64,000 nt of DNA. Origin: Paenibacillus paridis (GTDB lineage: Bacteria > Bacillota > Bacilli > Paenibacillales > Paenibacillaceae). Numbering within the stretch: the stretch's first letter is position 1; each line of letters opens with the position of its first letter. Below are positions 17,293 through 26,563 of the stretch, in pieces. The stretch is from assembly GCF_006345825.1 (NCBI RefSeq), contig NZ_VCIX01000092.1:868001-932000 (forward strand), in the 5' to 3' direction. A program made the translations under genes and the position numbers. The notes beneath the pieces were generated by a model, which had not been told where the DNA came from, searched no databases, and worked only from the letters and a program-made list of their open reading frames with translations.

Positions 17293-18420
17293 ATGAATAT
17301 TTTACAAGCCTTGTTTTTTCCGCCGGAGCAGCCGGGGGGAGTTTCTTCCATGATCCCGTACATTCAAGATAGATTTATAAAGCTGGGCTGGCAAATGGAA
17401 TTATTCTCGCTGCCTAAGCGGGTTAGAAGCAAAGGACAAGAGGAGGTCGTGTTCGAGACCTTTGACCATACCGCCTACAAAGGCAATGCAATGGTAGATA
17501 AATATATACAAACCTATAAGGATTACGTATGGTGGACCAAGATGCGGATTCAAAAGCCATACGATATCATCCATGCCCATCATCCGATTGCGGCACTCGT
17601 CATGAAGCAGCTTTTTCCGGAAACGCCTCTCGCTGTAACTATCCACTCCAGTTATGAGCGAGAGCTCATCTTGAATGGCAAAATAGCAGAGGGCGGCCAA
17701 GAGCATCAATTTTTGATGAGCATTTATGGCGAGCTTGAAGCGAAGGCGGACCATCTGCTGACCGTTTCGGAATCATTCCGCTCCTATATTGCACCGTACA
17801 TTAAGCATCCCGAAAGCATCAAGGTCATTCCAAACGGCTTTGATGAAAAAAGATTCAAGCCGATTGCCCATGAGAATGAAGTCACACAGCTGATCACGGT
17901 ATGCCGCTTGGTTCCGGCTAAGGGTCTTGATGTGCTGCTGCACGCATGCGCGGAGCTTAAGAAAAAAGGCCATCCGTTCGTTCTTCATATTATCGGCGAT
18001 GGGCCGATCCGCGAGGAGCTGGAGGCTTTGGCGGTGGAGCTTGATCTTTATGACGATATTATTTTTTACGGATATATGCTGCATCCAGAGGAATTTATGC
18101 CGTTTTTTGATGTATTCGTGCTCCCGTCGCGAGCAGAAGCATTTGGCTCGGTGTTTGCGGAGGCTGCATTATGCTGGCTTGCTTTAGTCGGTACGAATGT
18201 AGGCGGCATTGCCGAACAAATTGATGATGGCGTAAACGGGCTGCTAGTGCCGCCAGAGAATCCGTCAGCGCTTGCCAACGCGCTTGAGAAGCTCGTTACC
18301 GATCCGACCTATCGGTATAATCTGGCAAGATCAGGCTGGGACAAAGCGAAAAAGGTATATTCTCTACAACGCGTAATCGCGCAATTAAAAAAGGTTTACC
18401 TCAGCATGAAGCCGGAGTAA
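17293..18420 (+). CDS. GT4 family glycosyltransferase
   Basis: A 375-residue retaining glycosyltransferase with GT-B fold. The N-domain begins MNILQALFFPPEQPGGVSSM with the nucleotide-sugar glycine motif. The C-domain has VCRLVPAKGLDVLLHACAEL, then HIIGDGPIREEL and the E-x7-E region VLPSRAEAFGSVFAEAALC followed by GTNVGGIAEQI. ATG 17293 is preferred because AAAGGATGG precedes it; the frame is open from 17266. Acceptor and donor are unknown; cell-surface polysaccharide or glycolipid synthesis is likely. The yhaO-like gene follows 32 bases later, so the two may be co-transcribed. Confidence 0.85.
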   Translation: MNILQALFFPPEQPGGVSSMIPYIQDRFIKLGWQMELFSLPKRVRSKGQEEVVFETFDHTAYKGNAMVDKYIQTYKDYVWWTKMRIQKPYDIIHAHHPIAALVMKQLFPETPLAVTIHSSYERELILNGKIAEGGQEHQFLMSIYGELEAKADHLLTVSESFRSYIAPYIKHPESIKVIPNGFDEKRFKPIAHENEVTQLITVCRLVPAKGLDVLLHACAELKKKGHPFVLHIIGDGPIREELEALAVELDLYDDIIFYGYMLHPEEFMPFFDVFVLPSRAEAFGSVFAEAALCWLALVGTNVGGIAEQIDDGVNGLLVPPENPSALANALEKLVTDPTYRYNLARSGWDKAKKVYSLQRVIAQLKKVYLSMKPE

Positions 18421-18452
18421 CGGCAGATCTTTAGGGAATAGGCGGTTATTAC

Positions 18453-19742
18453 ATGACGGTTTCTTTTCGGTTCATTCATGCGGCAGACCTGCATCTGGAT
18501 AGCCCCTTCCGCGGGCTGGCGAAGGCACCGGAGCAGGTGCGGGCGGCGTTAAGCGATTCGACCTTTGCAGCGCTGCGGCAATTGACGCAGGCAGCGATTC
18601 ATGAGCAGGTGGATTTTATCGTGATTGCGGGTGATCTGTTTGACGAAGCAGACCGTTCCTTGCGTGCACAGCTTATGCTCGCAAGAGAATGGGAGAAGCT
18701 TCATGAGCATGGCATTGCCGTATATGTCATACACGGAAACCATGATCCTCTCAGCGGCAAGCGGGCAGCTCTGCAGCTGCCGCCTAACGTGCATGTGTTT
18801 GGAGCAGATCAGATGGAATATCGGCCGGCTTATCGCAAGAGCGGTGAGCTGGCTGCTTTTGTTTACGGCAGATCGTACGGCACGCGCATCATGACGGAAA
18901 ATATAGCGGCTGCCTATCGCATCGAGCCGGAAGCGCCTTTCCATATCGCGCTGCTTCATGGCAATGTCGATGGAGACGCTTCCCATGATCCTTATGCCCC
19001 TTGTTCGCTTAGCGAGTTGACAGGGAGCAACGGATTTGATTATTGGGCGCTTGGCCATATTCACCATCGAAGGGTGCTTCATGAATATCCTCATGTGGTT
19101 TATGCAGGCAATGCGCAAGGCCGAAATCCTCGGGAAACAGGAGCTAAGGGCTGTTATCTGGTTGAGGTGTCGGCTGCAAAAGCGGTGGAAATGACTTTTT
19201 TGCCGCTAGACGTGGTCCGCTGGCTTGAAATTAGTCATTCGATTGCGGAGGCAAGCTCGGAGCAAGAGCTTTTGCAGCAGCTAGAGTCGTTAATGGATGT
19301 GCATCTGCTGGAATCAGCCGGGCGCTCGATCATGCTGCGCGTAAATCTGGTTGGCCGCGGACGGCTGCATCAGAAATTGTCGGAGCCGCTTATAGTGCGG
19401 ACGCTGCTGGAGCAGCTGCAAGAAAGGCAGTCTTTTGCCGTAGGCGAGCCATGGCTTCATCTATATCGTATGGAAGCTGCTACAGGCGCTGAGCTGGATT
19501 GGGAACAGCTGGAGGAGGAGGACAGCTTTGCAGGAGAGCTTTATCGCTTAAGTGCATTATTGGAAGCGGACCAAACGTTATGGCATGAGTTTGCTAAGGA
19601 TGCCGTAAGCGGCATGGCTGGTCATGCGAAGCTGGGCCGCTTGCTGCATGACAAATGGGACGAGCTTCCGGAGCGCTGGCTGGAACAGGCGAGAGAGCTG
19701 ACGCTTGGAGCTATTTATGGCGGCAATGAAAGAGATGGATAA
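18453..19742 (+). CDS. yhaO: YhaO-like DNA repair metallophosphoesterase
   Basis: SbcD/Mre11-type nuclease subunit, 429 residues. All phosphoesterase motifs are visible: HAADLHLDSPF (D and H, residues 9-19), IAGDLFDEAD (GDxxD), VIHGNHDPL (GNHD), LLHGNVDG, and WALGHIHHRR (GHxH). YhaO family members act with the SMC-like ATPase YhaN, which is the next gene here (58 bases to the chosen start). The C-terminal 180 residues form the capping and partner-binding region. ATG at 18453 follows AGGCGG. The complex is predicted to process DNA ends or structured DNA. Confidence 0.88.
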   Translation: MTVSFRFIHAADLHLDSPFRGLAKAPEQVRAALSDSTFAALRQLTQAAIHEQVDFIVIAGDLFDEADRSLRAQLMLAREWEKLHEHGIAVYVIHGNHDPLSGKRAALQLPPNVHVFGADQMEYRPAYRKSGELAAFVYGRSYGTRIMTENIAAAYRIEPEAPFHIALLHGNVDGDASHDPYAPCSLSELTGSNGFDYWALGHIHHRRVLHEYPHVVYAGNAQGRNPRETGAKGCYLVEVSAAKAVEMTFLPLDVVRWLEISHSIAEASSEQELLQQLESLMDVHLLESAGRSIMLRVNLVGRGRLHQKLSEPLIVRTLLEQLQERQSFAVGEPWLHLYRMEAATGAELDWEQLEEEDSFAGELYRLSALLEADQTLWHEFAKDAVSGMAGHAKLGRLLHDKWDELPERWLEQARELTLGAIYGGNERDG

Positions 19743-19800
19743 TGGCAGAGTCTGCGGCTGCGGGCGGCAGTTGCAGACCCTTTAGGAGATGAAGAATAGC

Positions 19801-22800
19801 GTGAAGCTTATAAAGGCTGAAATTAACGGATATGGACAGCTGAATGCGCGGCAGATTCCTCTGAATGCGCCTGTCGTTATCGTATATGGACCTAACGAAG
19901 CAGGCAAGAGCACGATGTTTGGCTTTATACGCAGCATGCTGTTCGGGTTCGCGAGGCGAGGGCTGCCACTCGAGCGGCAGGAGCCGGTGAACGGCGGCAA
20001 GCATGGGGGGCGGTTGTTTTTTAGCCTTGCGGAGAATGAGTTGTTCGTACTGGAACGCTATGCCTCCGATCATGCCGGCAAGCCTAAGCTGCGCGGTTTG
20101 GGGGGAGAGCTTGGCACCCAAGAGGGCCAATCGGACCAAGCATCACAAGAGACAAATAGCGAAGCAGAAGCGCGATATGCAGATGGGACATTGCTCTTGC
20201 AAACGGATTGGGAGCGTCAATTCCTGGGCGGCGTTACCGAAAGGCTTTACCGCCAACTGTTTGCAATTACGCTTTCTGAGCTGCAAGAGGTTGGAGCGCT
20301 GTCGGGCGATGAGCTAGGCCGGTACTTGTACCAAGCCGGCTGGGATAGCGGAAAAACGATCGCTGCAGCTGAAAAGCGCCTTCTTCAGGAGATGGAGTCG
20401 CTCTATAAGCCTCGCGGTTCGCTGCAAACGATGAACCAACAGCTCAAATCGTTAGAGCAGCTTGAAGCAACGCTCCGTAAGCGCGAAGATTCGATTGGGG
20501 TCTTCAATGAGCTGACAGCCCAGACGACGAAGCTTGAGGCTTCGATTGCTCGTATGGAATCGGAGCTTCCAGAGAAAGCGGCTCGACATCGTTTAATGAG
20601 TAAAGCCTGCTCAGCTAGGCCCCTATGGCTGAGGAAGCAAAAGCTGTTTGTGGAGCGGGAGTCCGTCGCTTATGCAGGGAAAATCTCTGAGGCGGCTGAG
20701 AGAAGCTGGACAGAGCTGCTTAGGCAGCGAGCGGAGCGGCGCGAGGAATGGGAGAAGCATAGGCAAAAAGGGATGCTGATCGAGCTCCAGCTTGAGACGA
20801 TCAGCTACGACGAAGAGCTGATCCGGCTGGGAACAGAAACGGAGGCTTTGCTGCAAGCCTCGGACAGCATGCGCAAGCTTGCTCAGGACCGCGCCGAGCT
20901 TGCGTCTGAGCTGCGGGAGCACGATGAAATGATCGCGCGGTTAGTGAGCAGCATAGCGCCGGAGTGGACAGAGCGGCAGCTGCGGGAGCTGCAAGTGACC
21001 GTGGCGGACCGCGATTTGGTTCGGAACGAGCGGCAGCAGGCGCTGGAGCTATTGCGGTCGGAGGAGCGGATCGCGGCTGAACTGGAGACGCTGAGTCAGC
21101 AGGAGCTGGAGGCGTCGCTAGCTTTGGAGGAGGCGAGGTCAGCCGCCGAACGCGAGCAGGCTCGCCGCGGGAGGAGCGGCGGTGAGGGTTTTGAGGTGCT
21201 TCCGGGCACGCGGGAAGCGCTGAAGGGGGCGTGGAACGCCCTGGATCTTGCGCTCCGCGAGTGGGAGCTCGAGCGGGTGCGCGCAGCCGGCAGCGATGGC
21301 GAGGCGGCTGAAACCAGGCAGCCAGCGGGCGGTAGCGGAGCCGGCATGCTGTGGGTCGCTGCCGCTGGAGCCGGGGGAGCGGCGCTGGCGCTGGCAGTCG
21401 GGGCTGGCGAGATCAGCCTCGCTGTTCTTGTGCTTGCCGGAGCAGCCATCTTGCTTGCGGCGGCTGCCATGGTACGCAGCCGCAGCGGAGCTGCACCCGG
21501 CAGGGAACGCTCGGGGCAGCAGCTCGGCAGAGGACAAGGACGCGGAAGCCGCAGCACAGCTGCAAGCGCAGGCAGTTCGAACGCTGCAACACTGGAATCG
21601 CGCGAAGACCGCGTCATGAAAGCGCTGGAGGTAGTGGTACGGGAGCCGCGAGAAGCGGCTGCCGCACTGCTCGCAGCGAAACATCATCGCTCGCCCGAGC
21701 ATTTGCTCGCGGCTGAGCAGGCGCGCGTACAGCTGCGCGCCGCAGTTGAAGCCACGCTCGAGGCGCTGCTAGCTAGCGAGCGCCTCATCGACCATTGCAG
21801 CGAGCTCGCCCAGCGCCTCGACCGGCTGCGCGCACACGCTGCAGGCCGCCGCGAGGCTGCCGCCGCAGCTGCACAGACCAGACAAGCAGCCGCCCGGCAA
21901 TGGGCCGGCTGGCTGGCAGCCCGCTCGCTTCCAGCGGATATGTCCCCGACCGCCGTTCTCGAAGCGTTCGAGCTAGCCGAGCAAGCTTTGCAGCGGCTGC
22001 AGCAATATGACCGGCTGTCGGCGAAGCACGCCGCCGCAGGCAGTACGCTTGCCGCGTTCGCCAAGCAAGCGGCCGAGCTGTGCGGGCATTTCGAAGAAGC
22101 CGCCGCCGAGTTCGCTGCGGACCCCGCGCTTGCTTTGCGGCTGCTGCATGCCGAGATTCGCCGCCATGCCGCTGCCAAACAGGACGCGCTCGGCATCATC
22201 GCGCGCCGCGAAGAGCTGAATATGGCGAAGCATGCTGCCGATCTCCGTCTGCAGGAGCTGGCTGCGGAGATTGCTGCGCAGCTTGCTGCCGCTGGTCTGG
22301 CGGGCGAAGCAGAATATGCGCTGGCGCTAGAGCATCGCCGTACCCTTCAGTTCATTCATTTAGAGCTCTCGAAGGCTGAGCTGGAGATTGCTGCCGGACT
22401 TTCCGAAGAGAGACTAAGGGAATTGGAGCTGTTGTTCGAAGGCTATGATGAAGAGCAATTGCAAGCCATGCAGTCATCTTCTTTGACAGAGCTTGAGGAG
22501 CTGGAGAGGGAGAAACGGGAAGCGTTAGAGAAGATGGGACGGCTTCGGCAATCCATGGAGCATTTGCTGCAGGAAGAAGAGCAGCAGCGACTGCTTGCCG
22601 AGAAAGAAATGACTCTGGCTCAATTGGAGTCATCGGCAGAGCGCTACGCGGTTCTCTCCGTCAGTGCGGCACTGATTAGCCGAACGAAACGAATTTATGA
22701 AGAAGAGCGGCAGCCCGTTGTGCTTCGCAACGCCTCGCGGTTTATCGAGAAGCTGACGGAAGGAAAATACATACGTGTATTGACGGTACCGGGAGAATCG

Positions 22801-23103
22801 GGAATAAAGCTGGAAACGGCGGATAGGCGGTTAATTGACAGCGAGGTTCTGAGCAGGGGAACAGCGGAGCAGGTCTATTTGGCCATGCGCTTCGCGCTGG
22901 CAGAGGAAGCTTCGCAAGGAGCCAAGCTTCCCCTCATGCTGGATGATGTGTTTGTTAACTTTGACAAAGACCGCCTGCATGCCGTGGCCAAGCTTCTGGA
23001 AGAGCTGTCTTGCGAACGTCAGATAATCGTTATGACCTGCCATGAGCATGTCCGGGATGCCTTGCAGCGCCATTGTGCGGAAGCCGCGCTTGTGCAATTG
23101 TGA
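19801..23103 (+). CDS. yhaN: YhaN-like SMC/Rad50-type ATPase
   Basis: Partner of YhaO, about 1100 residues, longer than usual for the family. Walker A is YGPNEAGKST (about residues 30-39). Two long coiled-coil arms follow, then the signature LSRGTAEQVYLAMRFALAEE-type region (shown to 20 residues) and Walker B LPLMLDDVFVNFD near the C-terminus. The centre holds an Ala/Gly hydrophobic stretch (about residues 515-560, nucleotides 21343-21480) that could be a membrane hairpin, flanked by an Ala/Arg-rich region of high GC. I choose GTG 19801, 12 bases after AGGAG; ATG 19789 abuts the ribosome site directly. Probably DNA-end processing, perhaps at the membrane. Confidence 0.88.
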   Translation: MKLIKAEINGYGQLNARQIPLNAPVVIVYGPNEAGKSTMFGFIRSMLFGFARRGLPLERQEPVNGGKHGGRLFFSLAENELFVLERYASDHAGKPKLRGLGGELGTQEGQSDQASQETNSEAEARYADGTLLLQTDWERQFLGGVTERLYRQLFAITLSELQEVGALSGDELGRYLYQAGWDSGKTIAAAEKRLLQEMESLYKPRGSLQTMNQQLKSLEQLEATLRKREDSIGVFNELTAQTTKLEASIARMESELPEKAARHRLMSKACSARPLWLRKQKLFVERESVAYAGKISEAAERSWTELLRQRAERREEWEKHRQKGMLIELQLETISYDEELIRLGTETEALLQASDSMRKLAQDRAELASELREHDEMIARLVSSIAPEWTERQLRELQVTVADRDLVRNERQQALELLRSEERIAAELETLSQQELEASLALEEARSAAEREQARRGRSGGEGFEVLPGTREALKGAWNALDLALREWELERVRAAGSDGEAAETRQPAGGSGAGMLWVAAAGAGGAALALAVGAGEISLAVLVLAGAAILLAAAAMVRSRSGAAPGRERSGQQLGRGQGRGSRSTAASAGSSNAATLESREDRVMKALEVVVREPREAAAALLAAKHHRSPEHLLAAEQARVQLRAAVEATLEALLASERLIDHCSELAQRLDRLRAHAAGRREAAAAAAQTRQAAARQWAGWLAARSLPADMSPTAVLEAFELAEQALQRLQQYDRLSAKHAAAGSTLAAFAKQAAELCGHFEEAAAEFAADPALALRLLHAEIRRHAAAKQDALGIIARREELNMAKHAADLRLQELAAEIAAQLAAAGLAGEAEYALALEHRRTLQFIHLELSKAELEIAAGLSEERLRELELLFEGYDEEQLQAMQSSSLTELEELEREKREALEKMGRLRQSMEHLLQEEEQQRLLAEKEMTLAQLESSAERYAVLSVSAALISRTKRIYEEERQPVVLRNASRFIEKLTEGKYIRVLTVPGESGIKLETADRRLIDSEVLSRGTAEQVYLAMRFALAEEASQGAKLPLMLDDVFVNFDKDRLHAVAKLLEELSCERQIIVMTCHEHVRDALQRHCAEAALVQL

Positions 23104-23128
23104 TGATGGCAATAGCAGAAGCCTAAAG

Positions 23129-24169
23129 CTAGTTGGACGCTACCCGCTTGCGTATGATCAAGATGAGCCAGCCGAAGCTGATCAATCCGAAAATCGGATA
23201 AAGCGTAGATAACAGCATGCCGAAGCCGATTTGGCTGGCGACATAACAAATGGCAAGAATGAGCAGTACAATTAAGCTGCGCGCCCATTTCAGCCGCTCG
23301 TGCAGTTGAAGAGTGAGCCCGTAAATATCAGCAATAAGCGTCGTGAAAATTTCTGCGAAAATAATAAAAATATAAATGAACTGTACGCTAGGTCCAAGCT
23401 GGCGGGCGATGCCGCCCATCGGAATGGCAAACTGCTGGATGCCGGGCATATGCACGGAAAGGGCGACATGTCCCGCCAGCAGCATAAAGCCGATGCCGAT
23501 GCCGCCGACCCAGGAGCCGGCAATGATGACTTTGCGGTCATTAATTTCTGCGCCTAACGGGACAAGCACGGCCTGTGACATGGACAGGTTGAAGGCGGTG
23601 TAAAGGAACGGCGAAGCCCATGCCGCCCATATCGAGTGGTCACTGGATAAGGTCAGAAACTTGTCAGCGCCGGGCGTTCTAAAGGTGTCGATCACGATAA
23701 GCACCGTAAACAAGAGCATGATAGGGACAACAATAGCGTTTACCGTTAGGATGGCATTCATCCCTTTACGCAGCAAGAAATAACAGGCCGCTATCGTAAT
23801 AAGCAGTCCGGATTGATAGGAAATGTTCCAATGCTCATAAAAGATCGTGCCCGCGCCTGCGAGCATTACAGCCGTTACGCCGAGCAAAACGACCAGCATA
23901 AAGTGGCTGATGAGCCTTCCATAGGTGTCTCCGAATAAGGCTTTATTCAGATCCTCATAGGATTTTGCCTTGATTTCGCTTGCAATGAGCATCATTTTTG
24001 TTCCCAACCAGATAAACAACACGGTAGAGAGTGCAATGGTAATGGTTCCCCAATAGCCAAACCGGGTAAAGAATTGTAAGATTTCCTGACCGGTGGCAAA
24101 ACCAGCCCCTACGATAGTGCCCATGTAGGTTGAAGCGATTTGCAGCACCCTTCCGATACGTTTCCACAT
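23129..24169 (-). CDS. YkvI-type membrane transporter
   Basis: A 346-residue polytopic protein with about ten transmembrane helices and the N-terminal motif GTIVGAGFATGQEILQFF, characteristic of the YkvI family within the APC-like transporter superfamily. Conserved SQAVLVPLGAEI lies in the middle helices. The start ATG at 24169 follows GGAGG with about 10-base spacing. It is convergent with yhaN (25-base gap) and divergent from the next transporter. Substrate unknown. Confidence 0.8.
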   Translation of the reverse strand: MWKRIGRVLQIASTYMGTIVGAGFATGQEILQFFTRFGYWGTITIALSTVLFIWLGTKMMLIASEIKAKSYEDLNKALFGDTYGRLISHFMLVVLLGVTAVMLAGAGTIFYEHWNISYQSGLLITIAACYFLLRKGMNAILTVNAIVVPIMLLFTVLIVIDTFRTPGADKFLTLSSDHSIWAAWASPFLYTAFNLSMSQAVLVPLGAEINDRKVIIAGSWVGGIGIGFMLLAGHVALSVHMPGIQQFAIPMGGIARQLGPSVQFIYIFIIFAEIFTTLIADIYGLTLQLHERLKWARSLIVLLILAICYVASQIGFGMLLSTLYPIFGLISFGWLILIIRKRVASN

Positions 24170-24287
24170 TGTCTACCGTCCTCCGTTCGATGACCCTCTA
24201 TAATTAGAAGGTATGTCCTATCGGGGACAGGCATGACTTTTTTCAAAATTTTATCAGTCATCGAAGTCAGCTGAAGGAGCTCTCTAC

Positions 24288-25577
24288 ATGTCCATGCTTT
24301 TGACCATAGCTGTATTTATAGCAGCATTAGCCATCATCTTGATTAAACCAAAAGGAGTAAATGAGGCTTTTGTCGCATTGGCCGGAGCGGGCTTGTTATT
24401 CGCGGCACAGCTTCTGAAGCCCGAGGATGCGGCGTATATTTGGGGTTTTGTGTGGAATGCCACATTTTCGTTAATTGGCATTATGATTTTTACCGCTTTG
24501 CTCGATTATAACGGCTTCTTTCGCTGGGCTGCGCTGCATATCGTTCACCGCTTCCACAACCGACAACTGGTTTTGTTTATCGGGTTATCGCTTTTGGCTG
24601 CTTTGATTACGGTGTTTTTCAATAACGATGGAACCATTCTAATTATGGTCCCGATCGTACTTGAAATCACGGCCTTGCTTAAGCTCTCCAGAAGCGGAAG
24701 GCTCATATTCCTATTGGGAATAGGCTTCATGGCAGATACGGCTAGCGCGCCTTTAATGATGAGCAATTTGACCAATATTTTAACGGCTGATTTTTTCGAT
24801 CTTTCTTTTGGGCAATATGCTTCCCGTATGGTCTGGCCTGGGTTAATCGGAATCGCAGCTACCATTGCTGTCACTGTGGCTTACTTTGGGCGTTCCATCT
24901 TAAGCGAGAGGAGAAGGGCGCTCGCTCCGCATATGTTCCCTAAGCCAGCATCTGCAATCCAAAATCGGCATTTATTTTATTTGTCCTGGCTAAACATTGT
25001 ATTGATGATGATCGGATATTTGGGCTCGGAGAGATTGGGAATTCCGGTAGCTGCCGTCGCGCTTGGCTGCGCGATGCTGCAATGGGGGGCTTCGGCTGCA
25101 GTGGGAAAGGCGCCAATTAAAGAAACAATTGCACGGGCACCTTGGCTAATCATTGTATTTGCGTTATCGATGAACCTGATTGTTTACAGCTTGCATATTC
25201 ATGGCGCAACGGCATGGCTGCCCGAAATACTAGGCCCGATAGCCGGCACCAACGAATTAATGGGAATCTTCGGATCAGGGATACTGTTTGCCTTGCTTGC
25301 AGCTGCAATTAATAACCTGCCTGCCGTGCTCATCTCATCACTGGCAATCGTACAGGTAAATGGCCCGGATTATTTGCCGTTTGCAAGCTTGCTTGGTACT
25401 TCAATCGGAGCGAAGCTCACGCCGATCGGCTCTCTTGCCACTTTGCTATGGATTCAGCTTGTTCGGCAAGGAGGCGTCTCAATTGGCTGGCGTGAATATA
25501 CAAAATATGGATTGCTTCTTACTTTTCCAATATTGCTGCTTGCGCTTCTTGCCTTATGGCTGCTGGATTGGTCCTAA
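24288..25577 (+). CDS. ArsB/NhaD superfamily transporter
   Basis: A 429-residue integral membrane protein with about 11 helices in the ion-transporter superfamily that includes ArsB and NhaD. The repeat hallmarks are FFNNDGTILIMVPIVLE (about residues 109-125), FMADTASAPLMMSNLTN, and GTSIGAKLTPIGSLATLLWI near the C-terminus. It is a diverged paralog of the arsB at 57618: the key loop reads NNDGTILIM where that one reads ANDGAALIL. No arsR or arsC is beside it, so arsenite export is not assured. The stop codon abuts the stop of the convergent lipoprotein gene with no gap. Confidence 0.75.
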   Translation: MSMLLTIAVFIAALAIILIKPKGVNEAFVALAGAGLLFAAQLLKPEDAAYIWGFVWNATFSLIGIMIFTALLDYNGFFRWAALHIVHRFHNRQLVLFIGLSLLAALITVFFNNDGTILIMVPIVLEITALLKLSRSGRLIFLLGIGFMADTASAPLMMSNLTNILTADFFDLSFGQYASRMVWPGLIGIAATIAVTVAYFGRSILSERRRALAPHMFPKPASAIQNRHLFYLSWLNIVLMMIGYLGSERLGIPVAAVALGCAMLQWGASAAVGKAPIKETIARAPWLIIVFALSMNLIVYSLHIHGATAWLPEILGPIAGTNELMGIFGSGILFALLAAAINNLPAVLISSLAIVQVNGPDYLPFASLLGTSIGAKLTPIGSLATLLWIQLVRQGGVSIGWREYTKYGLLLTFPILLLALLALWLLDWS

Positions 25578-26294
25578 TCAGGAATTTACAGCAAGCAGCT
25601 TTATGGATACGATTTGATTATGTACGGGGTCCAAGTCGAGCTTTAGCAGTGCTTTTTTGGCTTCATAGGTTAACAGATAGGTGGTTTGCTTGTTTGGCTT
25701 GCCCAGTAGCTTTAACGCATTTTCCTGGCTATCGCCGATATGTAATCCGCTTAATCCGGTCGAGATGAGCTTCCCGTAAACTTCCACGAATTGAACTTTT
25801 TTCCCTGGATTGATGCCTACGGCAAAGCCGTCATATTCAAGGACATTGATCGTTTCTGTTTCTTCGTCAAGCTTATAGGTGTCTTGGGGCTTGCCGTAAA
25901 GCTTGGTCACGGATGATTCGTTATCGCCAATGGCTATGCCGTGAAGCAAAGGGGCATTGGCAGACCAAGCAGCATCCTGACTTTCGGTCTTAACGGTAGC
26001 TTTGGTATCTTCTTTCTTCCGAACGGTCGACGTTTCGGCATTCGTGTCACTCGTCGTATCTGCATGGTTGAGATTAGGCTCTTCTATAGGAAGCCCATTT
26101 TCTTCTTGTTCTGAATATGTCTTCTGAGGGCTATCGGGTTCTTTGATTTTCTCGTTTTGGACAGGCTGCGTACTGCCTGTGTACGTAGCTGGCGGAGTCG
26201 AGACTGCGCTTTGGCAGCCGGCTAGGAGGACGACAAGCGCAGATGCTGCTGCAAGCCTGGCTGCTTTATGGGCATCTTTTCTGGTAGGGATCAT
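25578..26294 (-). CDS. Lipoprotein with two repeated C-terminal domains
   Basis: A 238-residue exported lipoprotein: basic N-terminus, hydrophobic helix and lipobox LLAGC with the lipidated Cys at about residue 27. A low-complexity Thr/Glu/Pro linker (about 28-110) leads to two similar domains starting LHGIAIGDNESSVTKLYGKP and LSGLHIGDSQENALKLLGKP, each ending in strands. ATG 26294 is chosen, 8 bases after AAGGAG; GTG 26303 is too close to it. The repeat resembles small surface-protein modules, but I do not recognise the family with confidence. It is convergent with the transporter gene, the two stop codons touching. Confidence 0.75.
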   Translation of the reverse strand: MIPTRKDAHKAARLAAASALVVLLAGCQSAVSTPPATYTGSTQPVQNEKIKEPDSPQKTYSEQEENGLPIEEPNLNHADTTSDTNAETSTVRKKEDTKATVKTESQDAAWSANAPLLHGIAIGDNESSVTKLYGKPQDTYKLDEETETINVLEYDGFAVGINPGKKVQFVEVYGKLISTGLSGLHIGDSQENALKLLGKPNKQTTYLLTYEAKKALLKLDLDPVHNQIVSIKLLAVNS

Positions 26295-26501
26295 GCACTT
26301 CACTCCTTTCTGTATAAAAGATTAATCGGATATATATTGGAATATGATGAATGTTAGATATGGTAGCTGTTTTGCTTATGAAGCTATACATAATTAGACG
26401 TATCGGGGTGGAAAAAGTTGCTCCTTTTTTCCGTAGATTTGAAATTATTCCTTAGAAATACTCCCTTTTTGTTTAGTTTTTGGTTGAAGCTTCAGAGAGG
26501 G

Positions 26502-26530
26502 TTGCACATTTCGCCTGACCTATGGTACGT
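26502..26530 (+). promoter_or_regulatory. Possible promoter of the first xpt gene
   Basis: TTGCAC (26502-26507), 17 bases, GTACGT (26525-26530): a fair -35 and a poor -10. No purine riboswitch core is visible between 26295 and 26563. A GGAAAAAG/CTTTTTTCC hairpin near 26410-26432 may end transcription from the left. Confidence 0.3.
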
Positions 26531-26563
26531 TAACGAAAAGGATTTTGGTGGAGGTAATGAAAG

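Noticed and set aside
21096..22379. Long open frames on both strands and other frames inside yhaN
   Set aside because: They arise from the GC-rich, Ala/Arg-rich segment of yhaN, have no ribosome sites and no recognisable domains.
26295..26563. Purine riboswitch upstream of xpt
   Set aside because: I found none of the conserved purine-aptamer core sequence or its paired loops, either here or before the second copy at 32276.
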